Shown: piece after piece, positions 1 through 10,400 of the stretch | Layout: each line of letters starts with the position of its first letter | Numbering within the stretch: position 1 is the stretch's first letter | Position numbers and translations under genes: made by a program | Source: Sandaracinaceae bacterium | Lineage (GTDB): Bacteria; Myxococcota_A; Polyangia; Polyangiales; Sandaracinaceae | Reading direction: 5' to 3' | Assembly (NCBI GenBank): GCA_040218145.1 | Contig: JAVJQK010000031.1 | Coordinates: 124,001-188,000, forward strand | DNA: 64,000 nt | The notes under the pieces: generated by a model | Database searches by the model: none | What the model was told of the DNA's origin: nothing | Seen by the model: only the letters and a program-made list of their open reading frames with translations

Positions 1-2
1 GT

Positions 3-1280
3 CTACCGAAGCCCATGACGCCGGAGGAGCTCCATCAGATACGAGCGGTTCATCTTCGAGTCCCGCGCCGCCTGCCGCATGTTGCCGTCCGCGCGGCGCA
101 GCGCGTGCTCCAGATAGCGGCGCTCGAAGTCCGTGACCAGGTCCGCCTTCGCCTCCCGGAACGGGCGATCGAGGAGCACCGCAACCCCTTCTGCGGTCGA
201 GGCGTCCACGGCGCTGGTCGCGGGCGGCGAGCCGAGCACGACCGTCCCCGCGACGAAGTTGCGGAGCTCCCGGACGTTGCCGGGCCAGTCGTGGGCCTGC
301 GCGCTCCGGAGCGCTTCGTGGCTGAACACCGACCTCATGTCGTCGACGTCGTGGTCGGTGGCGAGGAAGTGCTCGATGAGCATCGGGATGTCGTCGGGCC
401 GCTCGCGGAGCGCCGGGACGCGGAGCGAGACGACCGCGACGCGGTAGTAGAGGTCGAGGCGGAAGCGCTCGTGGTTCACGGCGGCGCGCAGGTCACGGTG
501 GGTCGCGGACACGACCCGCACGTCGACCTCGACCTCGTCGGTCCCGCCGACCCTTCGCAGCCGACCGCGCTCGAGGGTCCCGAGGAGCGCGACCTGCTGC
601 TCCGGGGTGAGCTCTCCGATCTCGTCGATGAAGAGCGTGCCTCCGTGCGCGCGCTCGAACGCGCCGGCGTGCGCGCGATCGGCGCCGGTGAACGCGCCCT
701 TCTCGTGTCCGAAGAGCTCGCTGGTGAAGAGGCTGGTCGAGAGCGCGCCGCAATCCACGGTGACGAACGCCTCGTCGCGACGCGGGCTGGCCTCGTGAAT
801 GGCGCGCGCGAGCAGCTCCTTGCCCGTGCCCGACTCCCCGAGGAGGAGCACGCTCACGTCCGAGCGCGCGACCTGCTCGGCGGTCGCGAAGAGCTGGCCC
901 ATGGCGGGCGCGGTGCCGCGCAGCTCCCCGAGCCGCTTCGGGCCGGCCCGCTCCATGAAGAGCTCGCCGTCGCTCACCTCGAGCACGCTGTTGCCGATGC
1001 GAAGCCGCGCGCCCGAGGCCACGGTCAGCACGCCGCCTTCGAGCCGGCCTTCGACACGGGTGCCATTGGTGCTGTCGTGATCGACCACCGCGATGCGGTC
1101 CAGGTGGCGTCGCAGCTCGACGTGGTACCGGGACACCGCGGGATCGCTCAGGCGCAGGTCCGTGCCCTCGGCGGTCCCGATCGAGAGCGACTCGGTCGAC
1201 GCGTCGGCGCTCGCTCCCGCGTCCGGTCCTTCGAGCACGCGAACGCGAATCCTCCGAACGGGTCGCCCGCGCTCGTACAT
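3..1280 (-). CDS. FHA-domain sigma-54-dependent transcriptional activator (EBP)
   Basis: This 425-residue protein is a bacterial enhancer-binding protein in which an N-terminal FHA domain (about residues 25-105, with GTAEGTDLRLSDPAVSRYH- and NGT-type motifs) replaces the usual response-regulator domain. FHA domains bind phosphothreonine, so a Ser/Thr kinase probably feeds it. The AAA+ domain carries Walker A GESGTGKE near residue 150, the sigma-54-contacting GAFTGA loop near 197, Walker B LFIDEIGE, and the WPGNVRELRN motif. A Fis-type helix-turn-helix closes the protein (DGNMRQAARDSKMNRSYLMELLRRHG). The start chosen is ATG at 1280, just before the FHA fold; the open frame continues far upstream but that stretch is antisense to the next gene. 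It diverges from the DUF1592/DUF1552 pair, which has a sigma-54-type promoter, so that pair is its likely target (inference). Confidence 0.93.
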   Translation of the reverse strand: MYERGRPVRRIRVRVLEGPDAGASADASTESLSIGTAEGTDLRLSDPAVSRYHVELRRHLDRIAVVDHDSTNGTRVEGRLEGGVLTVASGARLRIGNSVLEVSDGELFMERAGPKRLGELRGTAPAMGQLFATAEQVARSDVSVLLLGESGTGKELLARAIHEASPRRDEAFVTVDCGALSTSLFTSELFGHEKGAFTGADRAHAGAFERAHGGTLFIDEIGELTPEQQVALLGTLERGRLRRVGGTDEVEVDVRVVSATHRDLRAAVNHERFRLDLYYRVAVVSLRVPALRERPDDIPMLIEHFLATDHDVDDMRSVFSHEALRSAQAHDWPGNVRELRNFVAGTVVLGSPPATSAVDASTAEGVAVLLDRPFREAKADLVTDFERRYLEHALRRADGNMRQAARDSKMNRSYLMELLRRHGLR

Positions 1281-1463
1281 CGGAGCGGTCTTCTCACTGG
1301 GTCGGGTCAACCCCACGAGACTAGCAGCCAGAACGCGAGTCGGCCGCGATCGATCTCGCGTCGAGCGCGCTTCGGTCGCGCTGGTCGGGTGGCCCAGACC
1401 ACCGGTATGGCGCACCCACCCGTCGCCGCCCCGCGGCCTCCGGCACCCGTACCGATCCGCCGG

Positions 1464-1477
1464 GGCACGGTCCTTGC
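1464..1477 (+). promoter_or_regulatory. Candidate sigma-54 promoter for the DUF1592-DUF1552 operon
   Basis: The sequence GGCACGGTCCTTGC matches the sigma-54 consensus GGCACR-N4-TTGC, with the invariant GG (1464-1465) and GC (1476-1477) separated by exactly 10 nt. Only the flanking T and W positions differ. The predicted transcription start is near 1489, giving a leader of about 5 nt before the ATG at 1494, which is unusually short. A GGTGG-N6-CCACC inverted repeat at 1388-1403 lies about 75 nt upstream and could be an activator site. The neighbouring divergent gene encodes a sigma-54 activator. Confidence 0.6.
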
Positions 1478-1493
1478 GCTGGGCTCCTGCGAC

Positions 1494-3410
1494 ATGACCA
1501 CCACGGCACGCGCAGCCCTCGCCTTGCTCTTGCTCGCCTCTGCGGGCTGCAAGGGACAGCTCTCGGATGGTCCCCTTCGGCCCACGCCGCGATCGGGACC
1601 GATCCACGTCGAGATGATGGCCGCGCGGAGCGAGCCCAACACGCGGCTGCTCTCCCGCCGGGAGCTCGAGCGCAGCCTCTCCAGCCTGCTCCTCGAGATC
1701 ACCGGCGACGGCGCGACGGACCTGGGGAGCGTGCCGCCCTTCGGGAGCGACGAGCACGCGTTCCAGCGCGTGGCCCAGAGTCAGGCGGCGAGCGTCAGCT
1801 CGCTCGAGCTGCTCGAGCCGAGCCTGGAGGACGCGGCGCTCCGGCTCACCACCGAGAGCGCCATCGCGTCCCTCGCCGGCGAGGCGTGCCCGGCGGGCCG
1901 ACTCCCGAGCGAGGGCTTCCTCGTCGAGCAGACGGACTTCGCGCCGCTCTTCCGGTGGGCCGACCCGAAGGCGTTCGAGATGCCCGTCACGCTGCCCGGG
2001 GCGGGCGAGTACGTCGTGGCGGTCGAGCACGACGGGACGAGCCGGGAGCAGGTGCTGTTCCTGAACGGCGAGGAGGTCGACCGAACGGTCTGCGACGCTC
2101 GGCCCTGCCACTGGGAGCATCGTTTCGTGGCCACCGGCGGCGGGGCTCGGGTCTTCCGCCTCGAGATCCTCGGCTCGAGCACCGCGACCTTGCAGCGCCT
2201 GCGCGTCAGCTCGCCGCTGCCCGAAGACGCGCTGGACGAGGGCGAGGCGAGGGCCTGCGCGCGCGCCTTCGGGGCCGAGCTCGCGCGTCGGGCCTGGCGT
2301 CGCCCGGTCGACGACGCGGAGCTGGAGGGGCTCGCGCGCGTCTACGATGCGCTGCGCCCCCAGGGCTTCGCGGGCGCGCTGCGCGCCGTGGTCCAGGCGA
2401 TCCTCGAGAGCCCTTACTTCCTGCACCTGATCCAGCTCGGCGACGGGGACGGCAGGCTGAGCGATCACGAGATCGCCAACCGCCTCAGCTACGCGTTCTG
2501 CGAGCGGCCCCCGGACGCCGCGCTCCTCGCCGACGTCTCGCGCCTCGGAGACGCGAGCGTCCGGGGGGAGCACGCGCGCCGGCTCCTGAGCGAATGCGGC
2601 CGCGAGACGGTGGCGACGTTCTTCCGGGAGTGGCTGGGGCTCGAGGGGCTCGAGGCCTGGTCCGCCGACCCGGCGCGCTTCCCCGAGTTCTCCGCCGCCG
2701 TCCCCGAGCGCGCGCTCGAGCAAGCCGACGCCTACTTCGAGGGGCTCGTCTTCGATCGCGAGGCCAACATGGCCGATCTCTACTCGAGCGAGGTGGCCGC
2801 GGACGGCCTGCCGCCCGAGGTCTACGAGGGTCAGCGCTTCCAGGGCATCCTGGAGCTCCCCGCGCTCGCGATGGCGCGCTCGAAGCCGTACGGCACGGCG
2901 CCCGTCCTCCGCGGCGTCTTCGTGCTCGAGCGCCTGCTCTGCGCCGAGATCGAGCCGCCTCCCCCCGGGATCGACACCGACATCGCGCCCCCGGACGAGA
3001 GCGCCACGACCCGCGAGCGCTGGACGGCCCACTCGGAGAACCCCGCGTGCTCGAGCTGCCACCGCCACATCGACCCGATCGGCTTCGCGCTCGAGGACCG
3101 CGACGCGCTCGGGCGACATCGCGTGGAGGAGTACGGGCGCCCGATCGACGCGACGGGCGGCGTGCCGCTCCTCGGGATCGAGGACGGGAGCCTGGTCGGG
3201 ACGCGCGCGCTGAGCGAGCGCCTGGCGGTGGCCCCCGAGGCGGGGCGCTGCTTCGCCCGGCACTGGCTGCGCTTCAGCCTCGGCCGGCTCGAGCACGAGG
3301 GCGACGCCGACGCGGTCGAGGAGCTCGCGCGACGCGCGGGAGAGACGTCGCTCATGGACGCGATGGTCGCGATCGCCGAGCACGACACGTTCACTCGGAG
3401 GAGGCGGTGA
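1494..3410 (+). CDS. DUF1592/DUF1588 family lipoprotein with CxxCH motif (planctomycete-type cytochrome-associated protein)
   Basis: This 638-residue protein starts with a short hydrophobic signal and a lipobox-like LLASAGC, so it is probably a lipoprotein with its body in the periplasm or on the surface. The order of conserved blocks fits the DUF1592-DUF1588-DUF1585 family. It has a ligand-binding-like beta region around residues 160-230 (PGAGEYVVAVEHDG), then DAELEGLARVY, LESPYFLHL and LSDHEIANRLSYAFCERPPD. A haem c-type CSSCH motif at about 519-523 (NPACSSCHRHIDPIGFALE) follows, then a C-terminal cap. These proteins are abundant in Planctomycetes and some myxobacteria and are usually paired with a DUF1552 protein, as here; their function is not established. 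The stop overlaps the next start (TGATG). The ATG at 1494 is chosen because it immediately precedes the signal peptide. Confidence 0.85.
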   Translation: MTTTARAALALLLLASAGCKGQLSDGPLRPTPRSGPIHVEMMAARSEPNTRLLSRRELERSLSSLLLEITGDGATDLGSVPPFGSDEHAFQRVAQSQAASVSSLELLEPSLEDAALRLTTESAIASLAGEACPAGRLPSEGFLVEQTDFAPLFRWADPKAFEMPVTLPGAGEYVVAVEHDGTSREQVLFLNGEEVDRTVCDARPCHWEHRFVATGGGARVFRLEILGSSTATLQRLRVSSPLPEDALDEGEARACARAFGAELARRAWRRPVDDAELEGLARVYDALRPQGFAGALRAVVQAILESPYFLHLIQLGDGDGRLSDHEIANRLSYAFCERPPDAALLADVSRLGDASVRGEHARRLLSECGRETVATFFREWLGLEGLEAWSADPARFPEFSAAVPERALEQADAYFEGLVFDREANMADLYSSEVAADGLPPEVYEGQRFQGILELPALAMARSKPYGTAPVLRGVFVLERLLCAEIEPPPPGIDTDIAPPDESATTRERWTAHSENPACSSCHRHIDPIGFALEDRDALGRHRVEEYGRPIDATGGVPLLGIEDGSLVGTRALSERLAVAPEAGRCFARHWLRFSLGRLEHEGDADAVEELARRAGETSLMDAMVAIAEHDTFTRRRR

Positions 3411-4774
3411 TGGGCAGAGGAGCAGGCTGGTCTCGGCGGCGATTCATGCGGGCGCTCGGCGTCGGCGGAGCGGCGGCGGCGGGCGCGCTGGCGGCGCCCC
3501 GGTGGCTCACCGCGCAGGACTCCGTCCCGCGGCGCATGGTGGTGTTCTACACGAGCCAGGACCAGCTCGACGCGCTCTGGCGGCCCCCCGTCGGCGACGC
3601 GACGGACGCCGCGTTGACGGAGCTGTCCCCCCAGCTCTCGTCGCTCTCCCCGTTCGCCGACCGCATCCTCCAGGTCCACGGAGTGCGCGGCGCCCATGGC
3701 CACATCTTCGGCCACGCGGAGGCGCTGAGCGGGACACCCGGAGGCGACCCGCTGCCCACCGCGTTCCCCTCGCAGGGCACGCTCGATCAGCTCTTCGCCG
3801 CCCAGCACTCGGGTGAGACGTCGACCGCGAGCCTGCAGCTCGCGATGATCGCGGGGCGCAACTACGAGTCGGTCATCTCGTTCCTGCCGGGCGCGGACCC
3901 CGAGGCGTTGCCGATCCCGCTCTGGCCGCAGCAGGACCCGCGCGTCGCCTTCGAGCGGGTGTTCCGCGCGCTCTCCCCCACCGCGGCGCGCGATCTGTGG
4001 CGGTCCCGTCGGAGCGTGCTCGACCACACCGTCGGGCAGCTCGGCGGGCTCCGTGACGGCGCGTCGGGCGAGGAGTCGCGGCTGCTCGAGCAGCACCTCG
4101 AGAGCGTGCGTGAGCTCGAGCGCCGGCTCGGCGAGGAGGGCGGCGCCACCGCCGCGCGAAGCTGCGAGACGCCGACCGAGCCGATGTCGGAGCTCGACGC
4201 GCCCGCGCGACTCCGGGCCCACCTGGATCTCACCGTCGCCGCGCTCGCGTGCGACCTCACCCGCTCGGTGTCGATCGTGGTCGAGCCGGGCCAGGGAGGC
4301 CCCGTCTTCAACTGGCTCGACGCGGACGGCGTCGCGCCCGGAGACTGGATCGACTGGCACGAGGTCTCCCACGGCGGCGCGAGCCCCCTGACCTCGACGG
4401 GCGCGCCGAACAAGAAGCACGCGATGCACCGCGCGGTGCAGACGTGGCACGCCGATGAGATGGCCTACCTGCTGTCCCAGCTCGACTCCGTCCCGGAGGG
4501 GGACGGCACGCTGCTCGATCACACCATGGTGCTCTGGGTGAGCGAGCTCGGGCTCACCAACGCCGGGCAGCAGAACCCGCACCTCCGCGCCGACGTGCCG
4601 CTGCTCGTCGCGGGCGGCAGCGCGGGGACGGGCCTGCGCATGGGGCGCTACCTCGACCTCCAGGACGAGTTCCACTATCACGACGTGCTGCTCACCCTCA
4701 GCCACGCGCTCGGCCTCGAGCGGGAGCGCTTCGGCGACCGGGGGACGGCCGTGGTGGAGACGCTCCTGGCCTGA
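3410..4774 (+). CDS. DUF1552 family Tat-exported protein
   Basis: This 454-residue protein is partner to the preceding DUF1592 gene and is coupled to it by a 1-nt TGATG overlap. The N terminus has a twin-arginine signal (SRRRFMRALGVGG followed by an Ala-rich core and a likely cut near LTAQD), so it should be folded in the cytoplasm and exported by Tat. The body matches the DUF1552 family, which is distantly related to DUF1501/sulfatase-like folds. Visible landmarks are FYTSQDQLDALWRP near the mature N terminus, GHAEALSGTP, the central SVRELERRLGEE helix, and WHADEMAYLLSQLDSVPEGDGTLLDHTMV with SELG near the C terminus. Biochemical function is unknown. Co-export with a CxxCH lipoprotein suggests an extracytoplasmic complex (inference). 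Confidence 0.85.
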   Translation: MGRGAGWSRRRFMRALGVGGAAAAGALAAPRWLTAQDSVPRRMVVFYTSQDQLDALWRPPVGDATDAALTELSPQLSSLSPFADRILQVHGVRGAHGHIFGHAEALSGTPGGDPLPTAFPSQGTLDQLFAAQHSGETSTASLQLAMIAGRNYESVISFLPGADPEALPIPLWPQQDPRVAFERVFRALSPTAARDLWRSRRSVLDHTVGQLGGLRDGASGEESRLLEQHLESVRELERRLGEEGGATAARSCETPTEPMSELDAPARLRAHLDLTVAALACDLTRSVSIVVEPGQGGPVFNWLDADGVAPGDWIDWHEVSHGGASPLTSTGAPNKKHAMHRAVQTWHADEMAYLLSQLDSVPEGDGTLLDHTMVLWVSELGLTNAGQQNPHLRADVPLLVAGGSAGTGLRMGRYLDLQDEFHYHDVLLTLSHALGLERERFGDRGTAVVETLLA

Positions 4775-4810
4775 TCCGCGGCCGCACCCATCTCCGGACG
4801 ACGAGCGCGC

Positions 4811-5872
4811 TCAGGTCGCGGGCGGCTCGGGCGACGCCTCGGGCGTGGCCTCCGTCGACTCGGCGTCGTCGCGGATGCGCACCGTGACGCGGTCGGGGCG
4901 GCGCTCGTTGTCGAGGTAGACGTAGGCGGCGCGGGCGCCGCGCTCGCCCAGCTCGTCCAGCACCGTGCGGAGGCGACGCAGCTTCTGTCGGAACGGCCCG
5001 TGGCCGAGGCGCACGTAGGTCGGGTCGGCGCCGGCGTAGAGGCTGAGGCCGTCGTCGCGCTCGACGTGCAGCTCCTCGATCGGCTCGCGGCGCCAGAGCC
5101 CCGCGCCGCGGTAGTCGCTCAGGAGCGCGACCGCCTCGAGCAGCACCGACGTGCGGAAGGCGCGGTCGCGGGTGAAGCGCTCGCGGTCGACGCCGGTGAT
5201 GACCGGGAGGTCGACGGGGTCGTCCGCCGAGACGCGCTTGAAGACGGCGCCGTCTTCGCTGACCAGGAAGACCTCGCCCACCGCGAGCAGCGCGACCGCC
5301 TGACGCTCTCGAATCTGGAGCGTGTAGCTGCCAGGGAGCCGGCGGCGAACCTCCGCCTCCGCGATCCACGGGTGCGACTCGAGCGCGGCCTGCGCCTCCT
5401 CGGGAGAGACGTCGAAGACGTTCTGCCCCTCGGCGAGGCCCGCGACGCCCAGCACCTCTTCGCGCCCGAGCCGGACGTGCCCTTCGAGGCCGATCTCGGT
5501 CACCGCGAACGCCGGCGAGGTCCGCACGTGGCGCTCGACGAGCCGGCCGAGCGCGACCGCGCCGACGCCGACCGCGATGACCACCAACCCGCGCAGCGCC
5601 ATCTCGGCCGGGCCGCGCAGCCGCTTGGTCCAGCCCGACGCCGCCGCGGCGCCGCCGCGCAGCCGCTCGCGCAAGGACCGCTTCGGGACGACGGGCGCCT
5701 CGGGCTCGGCGCCGGGCTTCGGGCGCACGCGCCGGTTGCGCGAAGTCTTGGGCGCGACGGGCGCCGTCTTGCGGCGCGCGCTCGCCCGCTTGGAGCGGGC
5801 GTTCTTCTCCGCCTTCGCGCCGGCCGCGTCGGGCGACGCCTTGCGGCGCGTCTTGGCGTTCTTCTCCGTCAC
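4811..5872 (-). CDS. ftsQ: Cell division protein FtsQ
   Basis: FtsQ is a bitopic divisome protein that links early and late division proteins through FtsB/FtsL. The 353-residue product has a long Lys/Arg/Ala-rich cytoplasmic tail (about 90 residues, longer than usual) and one transmembrane helix ([18 protein letters not shown]). A periplasmic POTRA domain follows ([25 protein letters not shown], then [20 protein letters not shown]), and then the FtsQ/DivIB beta domain. The start is GTG at 5872, overlapping the murC stop as GTGA, so translation is coupled. In most dcw clusters ftsA and ftsZ follow; here the gene instead faces the convergent DUF1552 gene 36 bp away. Confidence 0.93.
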   Translation of the reverse strand: MTEKNAKTRRKASPDAAGAKAEKNARSKRASARRKTAPVAPKTSRNRRVRPKPGAEPEAPVVPKRSLRERLRGGAAAASGWTKRLRGPAEMALRGLVVIAVGVGAVALGRLVERHVRTSPAFAVTEIGLEGHVRLGREEVLGVAGLAEGQNVFDVSPEEAQAALESHPWIAEAEVRRRLPGSYTLQIRERQAVALLAVGEVFLVSEDGAVFKRVSADDPVDLPVITGVDRERFTRDRAFRTSVLLEAVALLSDYRGAGLWRREPIEELHVERDDGLSLYAGADPTYVRLGHGPFRQKLRRLRTVLDELGERGARAAYVYLDNERRPDRVTVRIRDDAESTEATPEASPEPPAT

Positions 5873-7254
5873 GCGCCCTCTCGCGCCTCGAGCGCCGCGA
5901 GCAGCTCCGGGCCGGTCCGGGTGATGTCCCCCGCGCCCAGCGTGATGACGATGTCGCCGGGCTTCACCCGGTCCATCAGCGCGTCGATGAGCGCCGGGCG
6001 CGGCCCGACGTGCGCGACGTCGCGGTGGCCGTGCTCTCGGATCGCGCGGGCGAGCCGCTCGCTGTCCGCGCCCTCGATCGGCTTCTCGCCCGCCGCGTAC
6101 ACGTCCGCGAGGAGCAGGACGTCGGCCCGGTTGAAGGCGCGGGTCAGATCCTCGAAGAGGTGGTGCGTGCGCGAGTAGCGGTGCGGCTGGAACGCGACGA
6201 CGAGCCGCCGCCCGTAGGCGCGCTGCGCCGCCTCGAGCGTGACCTGGACCTCCGCGGGGTGGTGGCCGTAGTCGTCGATCACCGTCACCCCGGCGCGCTC
6301 GCCGACGATCGTGAAGCGACGATGCACGCCGCCGAAGCTCGCGAGCGCCTTCTTGGTGATCGCGAGCGGCACGCCCAGCTCGTCCGCGAGCGCGATGACG
6401 GCCAGGGTGTTCAGCACGTTGTGGATCCCGGGCATGCGCACCGAGACCTCGCCGAGGTCCTCGCCCCGCCGGATGAGCTGGAACCGGGTGCTCAGCCCTT
6501 CGACCGTCGGGTCCTTCGCGCGGTAGTCGGCCTGCGCGCTCAGGCCGTAGGTCGCCACGCGCTTCTCGATCTGCGGGAGCAGCGCCTGGACGTGCGGGTG
6601 ATCGAGGCACGCGATGACGAGGCCGTAGAAGGGCACTCGGTTGGCGAACTCCACGAACGCCTTCTTGACGCGATCGAAGTCCCCGTAGTGGTCCAGGTGC
6701 TCCGGATCGATGTTCGTCACGATCGCGATCACCGGCGAGAGGTGCAGGAACGAGCCGTCCGACTCGTCCGCCTCCGCGACGAGGAGGTCGCCCTTGCCGC
6801 TCGCGGCGCTCGTGCCGAGCGCGTTCAGCTTGCCGCCGATGACCACCGTCGGGTCCAGCTCCGCCTCGCGCAGCACGGTGGCCACGAGCGACGTGGTGGT
6901 GGTCTTGCCGTGAGAGCCGGCGATGGCGACGCCGTCCTTCAGCCGCATCAGCTCCGCGAGCATCTCCGCGCGCGGGATCACCGGGATGGCGTTGACGCGC
7001 GCCTCGACCAGCTCGGGGTTGTCCTTGGGGACGGCGCTCGAGAAGACGACCACGTCGGCGCGCTGCACGTTCTCCGCCGCGTGGCCGACGCAGATGCGCG
7101 CGCCCTGCTCGGCGAGGCGCTTGGTGGTCTCGCTCTCGCGCAGATCCGAGCCGCTGACGGAGAAGCCCTCGGCGAGCAGCACCTCGGCGATGCCGCTCAT
7201 GCCGATGCCACCGATGCCCACGAAATGAATGGCTCTGATTCGCCCGCGAAACAC
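5869..7254 (-). CDS. murC: UDP-N-acetylmuramate--L-alanine ligase MurC
   Basis: MurC adds L-alanine to UDP-MurNAc in the cytoplasmic phase of peptidoglycan synthesis. The 461-residue protein has the N-terminal nucleotide fold [16 protein letters not shown], the ATP-binding GSHGKTTTT loop near residue 115, [10 protein letters not shown], and the C-terminal domain with [10 protein letters not shown] and FQPHRYSRT, all typical of MurC. The start is GTG at 7254, supported by an AGGAGG ribosome-binding site 6 nt upstream, which is strong for this window. It forms a two-gene unit with ftsQ. murB, which often lies between these two genes, is absent. The 189-bp divergent gap to the TPR gene should hold its promoter; I could not identify one. 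Confidence 0.96.
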   Translation of the reverse strand: MFRGRIRAIHFVGIGGIGMSGIAEVLLAEGFSVSGSDLRESETTKRLAEQGARICVGHAAENVQRADVVVFSSAVPKDNPELVEARVNAIPVIPRAEMLAELMRLKDGVAIAGSHGKTTTTSLVATVLREAELDPTVVIGGKLNALGTSAASGKGDLLVAEADESDGSFLHLSPVIAIVTNIDPEHLDHYGDFDRVKKAFVEFANRVPFYGLVIACLDHPHVQALLPQIEKRVATYGLSAQADYRAKDPTVEGLSTRFQLIRRGEDLGEVSVRMPGIHNVLNTLAVIALADELGVPLAITKKALASFGGVHRRFTIVGERAGVTVIDDYGHHPAEVQVTLEAAQRAYGRRLVVAFQPHRYSRTHHLFEDLTRAFNRADVLLLADVYAAGEKPIEGADSERLARAIREHGHRDVAHVGPRPALIDALMDRVKPGDIVITLGAGDITRTGPELLAALEAREGA

Positions 7255-7443
7255 TGCGCCTCCTGATCTCGCGCCCCGGAGTCGGTTCTAATGCGGCCGG
7301 GGCTCGAGCGCGAAAAACCCGGCAGAACGTGCGTCTCTAACAGGCCGGGCGGGCCGGGGCCCGAAAGCCGAGAGGGGCGCTGTTCGCCCCACCGCGAACA
7401 CGGCGCGCACCGGGGCTCGGGACGCGGTACCCTGTCCCCCCCG

Positions 7444-10400
7444 ATGGACGAACAGCGTCCCACGACTCGACCTGAAGACACGGCCGAGCACGAGCTCCCG
7501 GACGCCAGGCCTCCCGCCTTGCAGGTGCCTCCGCCTCCGTCTCGCGCGGTCCCGCCGCCCGTGCCGCCGCCGCCGCAGAAGCGCCCGTCCCGACCGCAGG
7601 TCGCGGCGACGAAGCCTCGACCGAGCCCGCCGCCGCCTCCGCCGGGCAACAAGCCGCGCGAGCGCGACACCGACGAGCAGAGCGTGCCCGTCGCGACCGA
7701 GGAGCCCACGCAGGTGCACGTCACCGCGAGCGTCGTGGTCGGCGACTCCCACACCGACGAGATGACGCGCCCCGGGCTCCTCCTGGGAGAGCCGGGGACG
7801 CGCCCGCACCTCGGCATGGCCGCCGCACAGCTGCGCGATCTCTGCCACGCCCAGCTCGCGGTGGAGAGCCAGCTGGAGCGGGAGGCCCAGCTGCACCACG
7901 CGCTCGGGCGCCTCTCCGAGGGCCCGCTCCAGGACCTCGACGGGGCGGCCAAGCACTACGCCGAGGTGCAGAAGCGCGCGCCCGATCACGTCCCCGCGCT
8001 GCGCGGCGCGCGGCGGGTCGCGATGGCGCTCGGCCGCCACGCGGAGCTGCCCGCGCTCTACGACGCGGAGCTCGCCGTCACCCGCGACCCGGGGGAGAAG
8101 GCGCGCCTGCTCCACGCGAAGGGCCGGGTCCTCGAGCGCCGGCTCGCCGACCCCGCGGCCGCGCTGGCGGTCTACCGCGAGGGGCTCGCTCACGCCCCGG
8201 GCGACGTCGTCCTGCTCAAGGCCCTCGAGCGCGGGTACCGGCGCGACGAGAGCTGGCCGGCGCTCGCGGACACCTACGCGCGCCTGGCCGACGCGGTGGA
8301 CGATCCGCCTCTGCGCGCCGCGTGGACGGCCCTCCGCGCCCACCTGACCGAGGCGAAGCTCGGCGACGCGGCGCAGGCGGCGGTCCTCTACGAGAACGCG
8401 CTCGCCACCGACCCCCACGCGAGCGACGCCCTCGCGCACGTCAAGCGTCTGGGCGCCAGCCAGCGCCGCTGGCCGCAGCTCGTCGCCGCGCTGCGCACCG
8501 AGCACGAGCTCTGCCGCGACAAGGACGCGCGGCAGTCGATCCTCTGCGCGATCGCGCGGGTGCAAGAGAGAGCGCTCGGCGACGCGCCGGCGGCCATCCA
8601 GACGCTGGAGGCGGCGCTGCGCGCCCGCCCCGCGGATCCGTCGCTGCTCCGCGAGCTGGCGCGGCTCTCGGCCGAGACGGGGCGGACGCGCGAGCAGGCC
8701 GACGCGCTCGCCAGGTTGATCGAGACGGTGAGCGCGCCGCACGAGGTGGTGCGGCTGGCCATGACGCTCGGTCAGCTCCACGAGGGCGCGCTCCGGTCCG
8801 AGGACGCGGCGCTCGGCTGGTTCGAGCGCGCGCTCACGGCCGATCCGCGTCACCGCGGCGCGGCGGCGGCGCTCGAGCGTCTGCTGCGCGGGCGCGAGGC
8901 GTGGCCCGAGGTGCTCGCGGTGCTCGAGACGCGCGCGGCGGCGCTCACGGATCCGGAAGCGCAAGCGCAGCTCCACCACCGCATGGGCGAGCTGCACGAG
9001 CGGCGGCTGCACGACCCCGACGAGGCGACGCGCCAGCACGCGCGCGCGCTGGCGCTGGACCCCACGCATCACGAGTCCTTCATCGCCCTCACGCGGCTGC
9101 TGAGCCACGCCGGCCGCTGGCACGAGCTCGTCGAGATCTACGAGCGGGCCGTCGATCGCGCGCCCCACGACCCGGAGGCGATCGCGTGGCTCTTCCGCCT
9201 CGGCGCGGTGCTGGAGGACCGGCTGGACGACCCGGCGGCCGCGCTCTCGACCTTCGAGCGCATCCTCGAGCGCGACGCGTCGCACCTCGGCGCCTGGCAC
9301 GCGGTGCAGCGCGCGGCCGAGCGCGCGGGGAGACGAGACCGGCTCCGTGAAGCGCTCAGGAGCGAGGCGGCGCTGACCGAGGACGCCTCGCGGCGCGACG
9401 CGCTCCTCCATCGCGCGGCCGAGATCGACGCGGAGTCCGACCCGCAGGCGGCCTGCCGCGCGCTCGAGGCGCTCCTCGCCCGGACAACGCAGCACCGGGC
9501 GAGCCTCGAGACGCTGGCGCGGCTGCGGGACGAGGCGGGGCACCACGAGGCGCTGGTCGGTGTCCTCGAGCGCCTCTTGCCGATCGTGCCGCTCGCCGAG
9601 AAGGCGCGCCTCCACGCCCGGATCGCGGAGCTCCACGAGCGCCACCTCGCCGACGACGCGCGCGCGATCGTGTCCTATCGGCACGCGCTCGCCATCGATG
9701 AGAAGGCCGCGACGCAGGCCGCGCTCGCCGACGCGCTCGAGCGCTCTGGACGCTGGGAAGAGCTGGCCACGTGTCGCCGCGCGCAGCTCGACCGGCTGAC
9801 GAGCCCGGTCGAGCGCGCCGCCACGGCCCACGCCCTGGGCGTGCTCTTCGAGGAGCAGCTGAGCGATCCGAGGCGGGCCCTCGAGGCCCACGAGCTCGCG
9901 CTCGCCGCGGACCCGCTCTACCGCCCCTCCCTCGACGCCCGAGAGCGCCTGCTAACCGACGCCGCGGCGTGGGACCGGCTGGCCGACGCCATCGCGACCG
10001 AGGCCGAGGCGAGCGGCGACGGGTTCACACGAACGCAAGCCTCACTGCGCAAAGCCGTCGTGCTCTCCCAGCGCGGCGCCTCCATCACGCGGGCCCTCGA
10101 GTCGTTCCGCCCCGTCTTCTCGGCCAAACCCGAGCACGCCGGCGCGCTCGTCGCGGTCGAGGCGCTCTACGGGCGCACCGGTGACGAGGCGGGGCTCGAC
10201 GCGACGTACGCGCGCATGGCCGACGTGCTGGGCGCCAAGGCCGCCGTGCACGCGGCGCTCGAGGAGCTGGCCGCGGCGCGCTCCGAGCGCGGAGAGGAGA
10301 GCGCCGACATCCTCCGCCGCATCCTGGACGCGCGCCCGGAGGACCGGAGCGCGCTCGAGCGCCTCGCGGACGACGCCGAGCAGCGCGGCGACGCCGAGAC

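Noticed and set aside
3-3383. Long open frames antisense to or extending beyond real genes, such as the 1126-residue minus-strand frame and the 1131-residue plus-strand frame at the left end
   Set aside because: They arise from high G+C; only the parts with conserved domains (ending at 1280 and starting at 1494) look coding.
7374-7390. GGGGCG-N5-CGCCCC hairpin between murC and the TPR gene as a terminator
   Set aside because: The genes diverge here and no T-rich tract follows.
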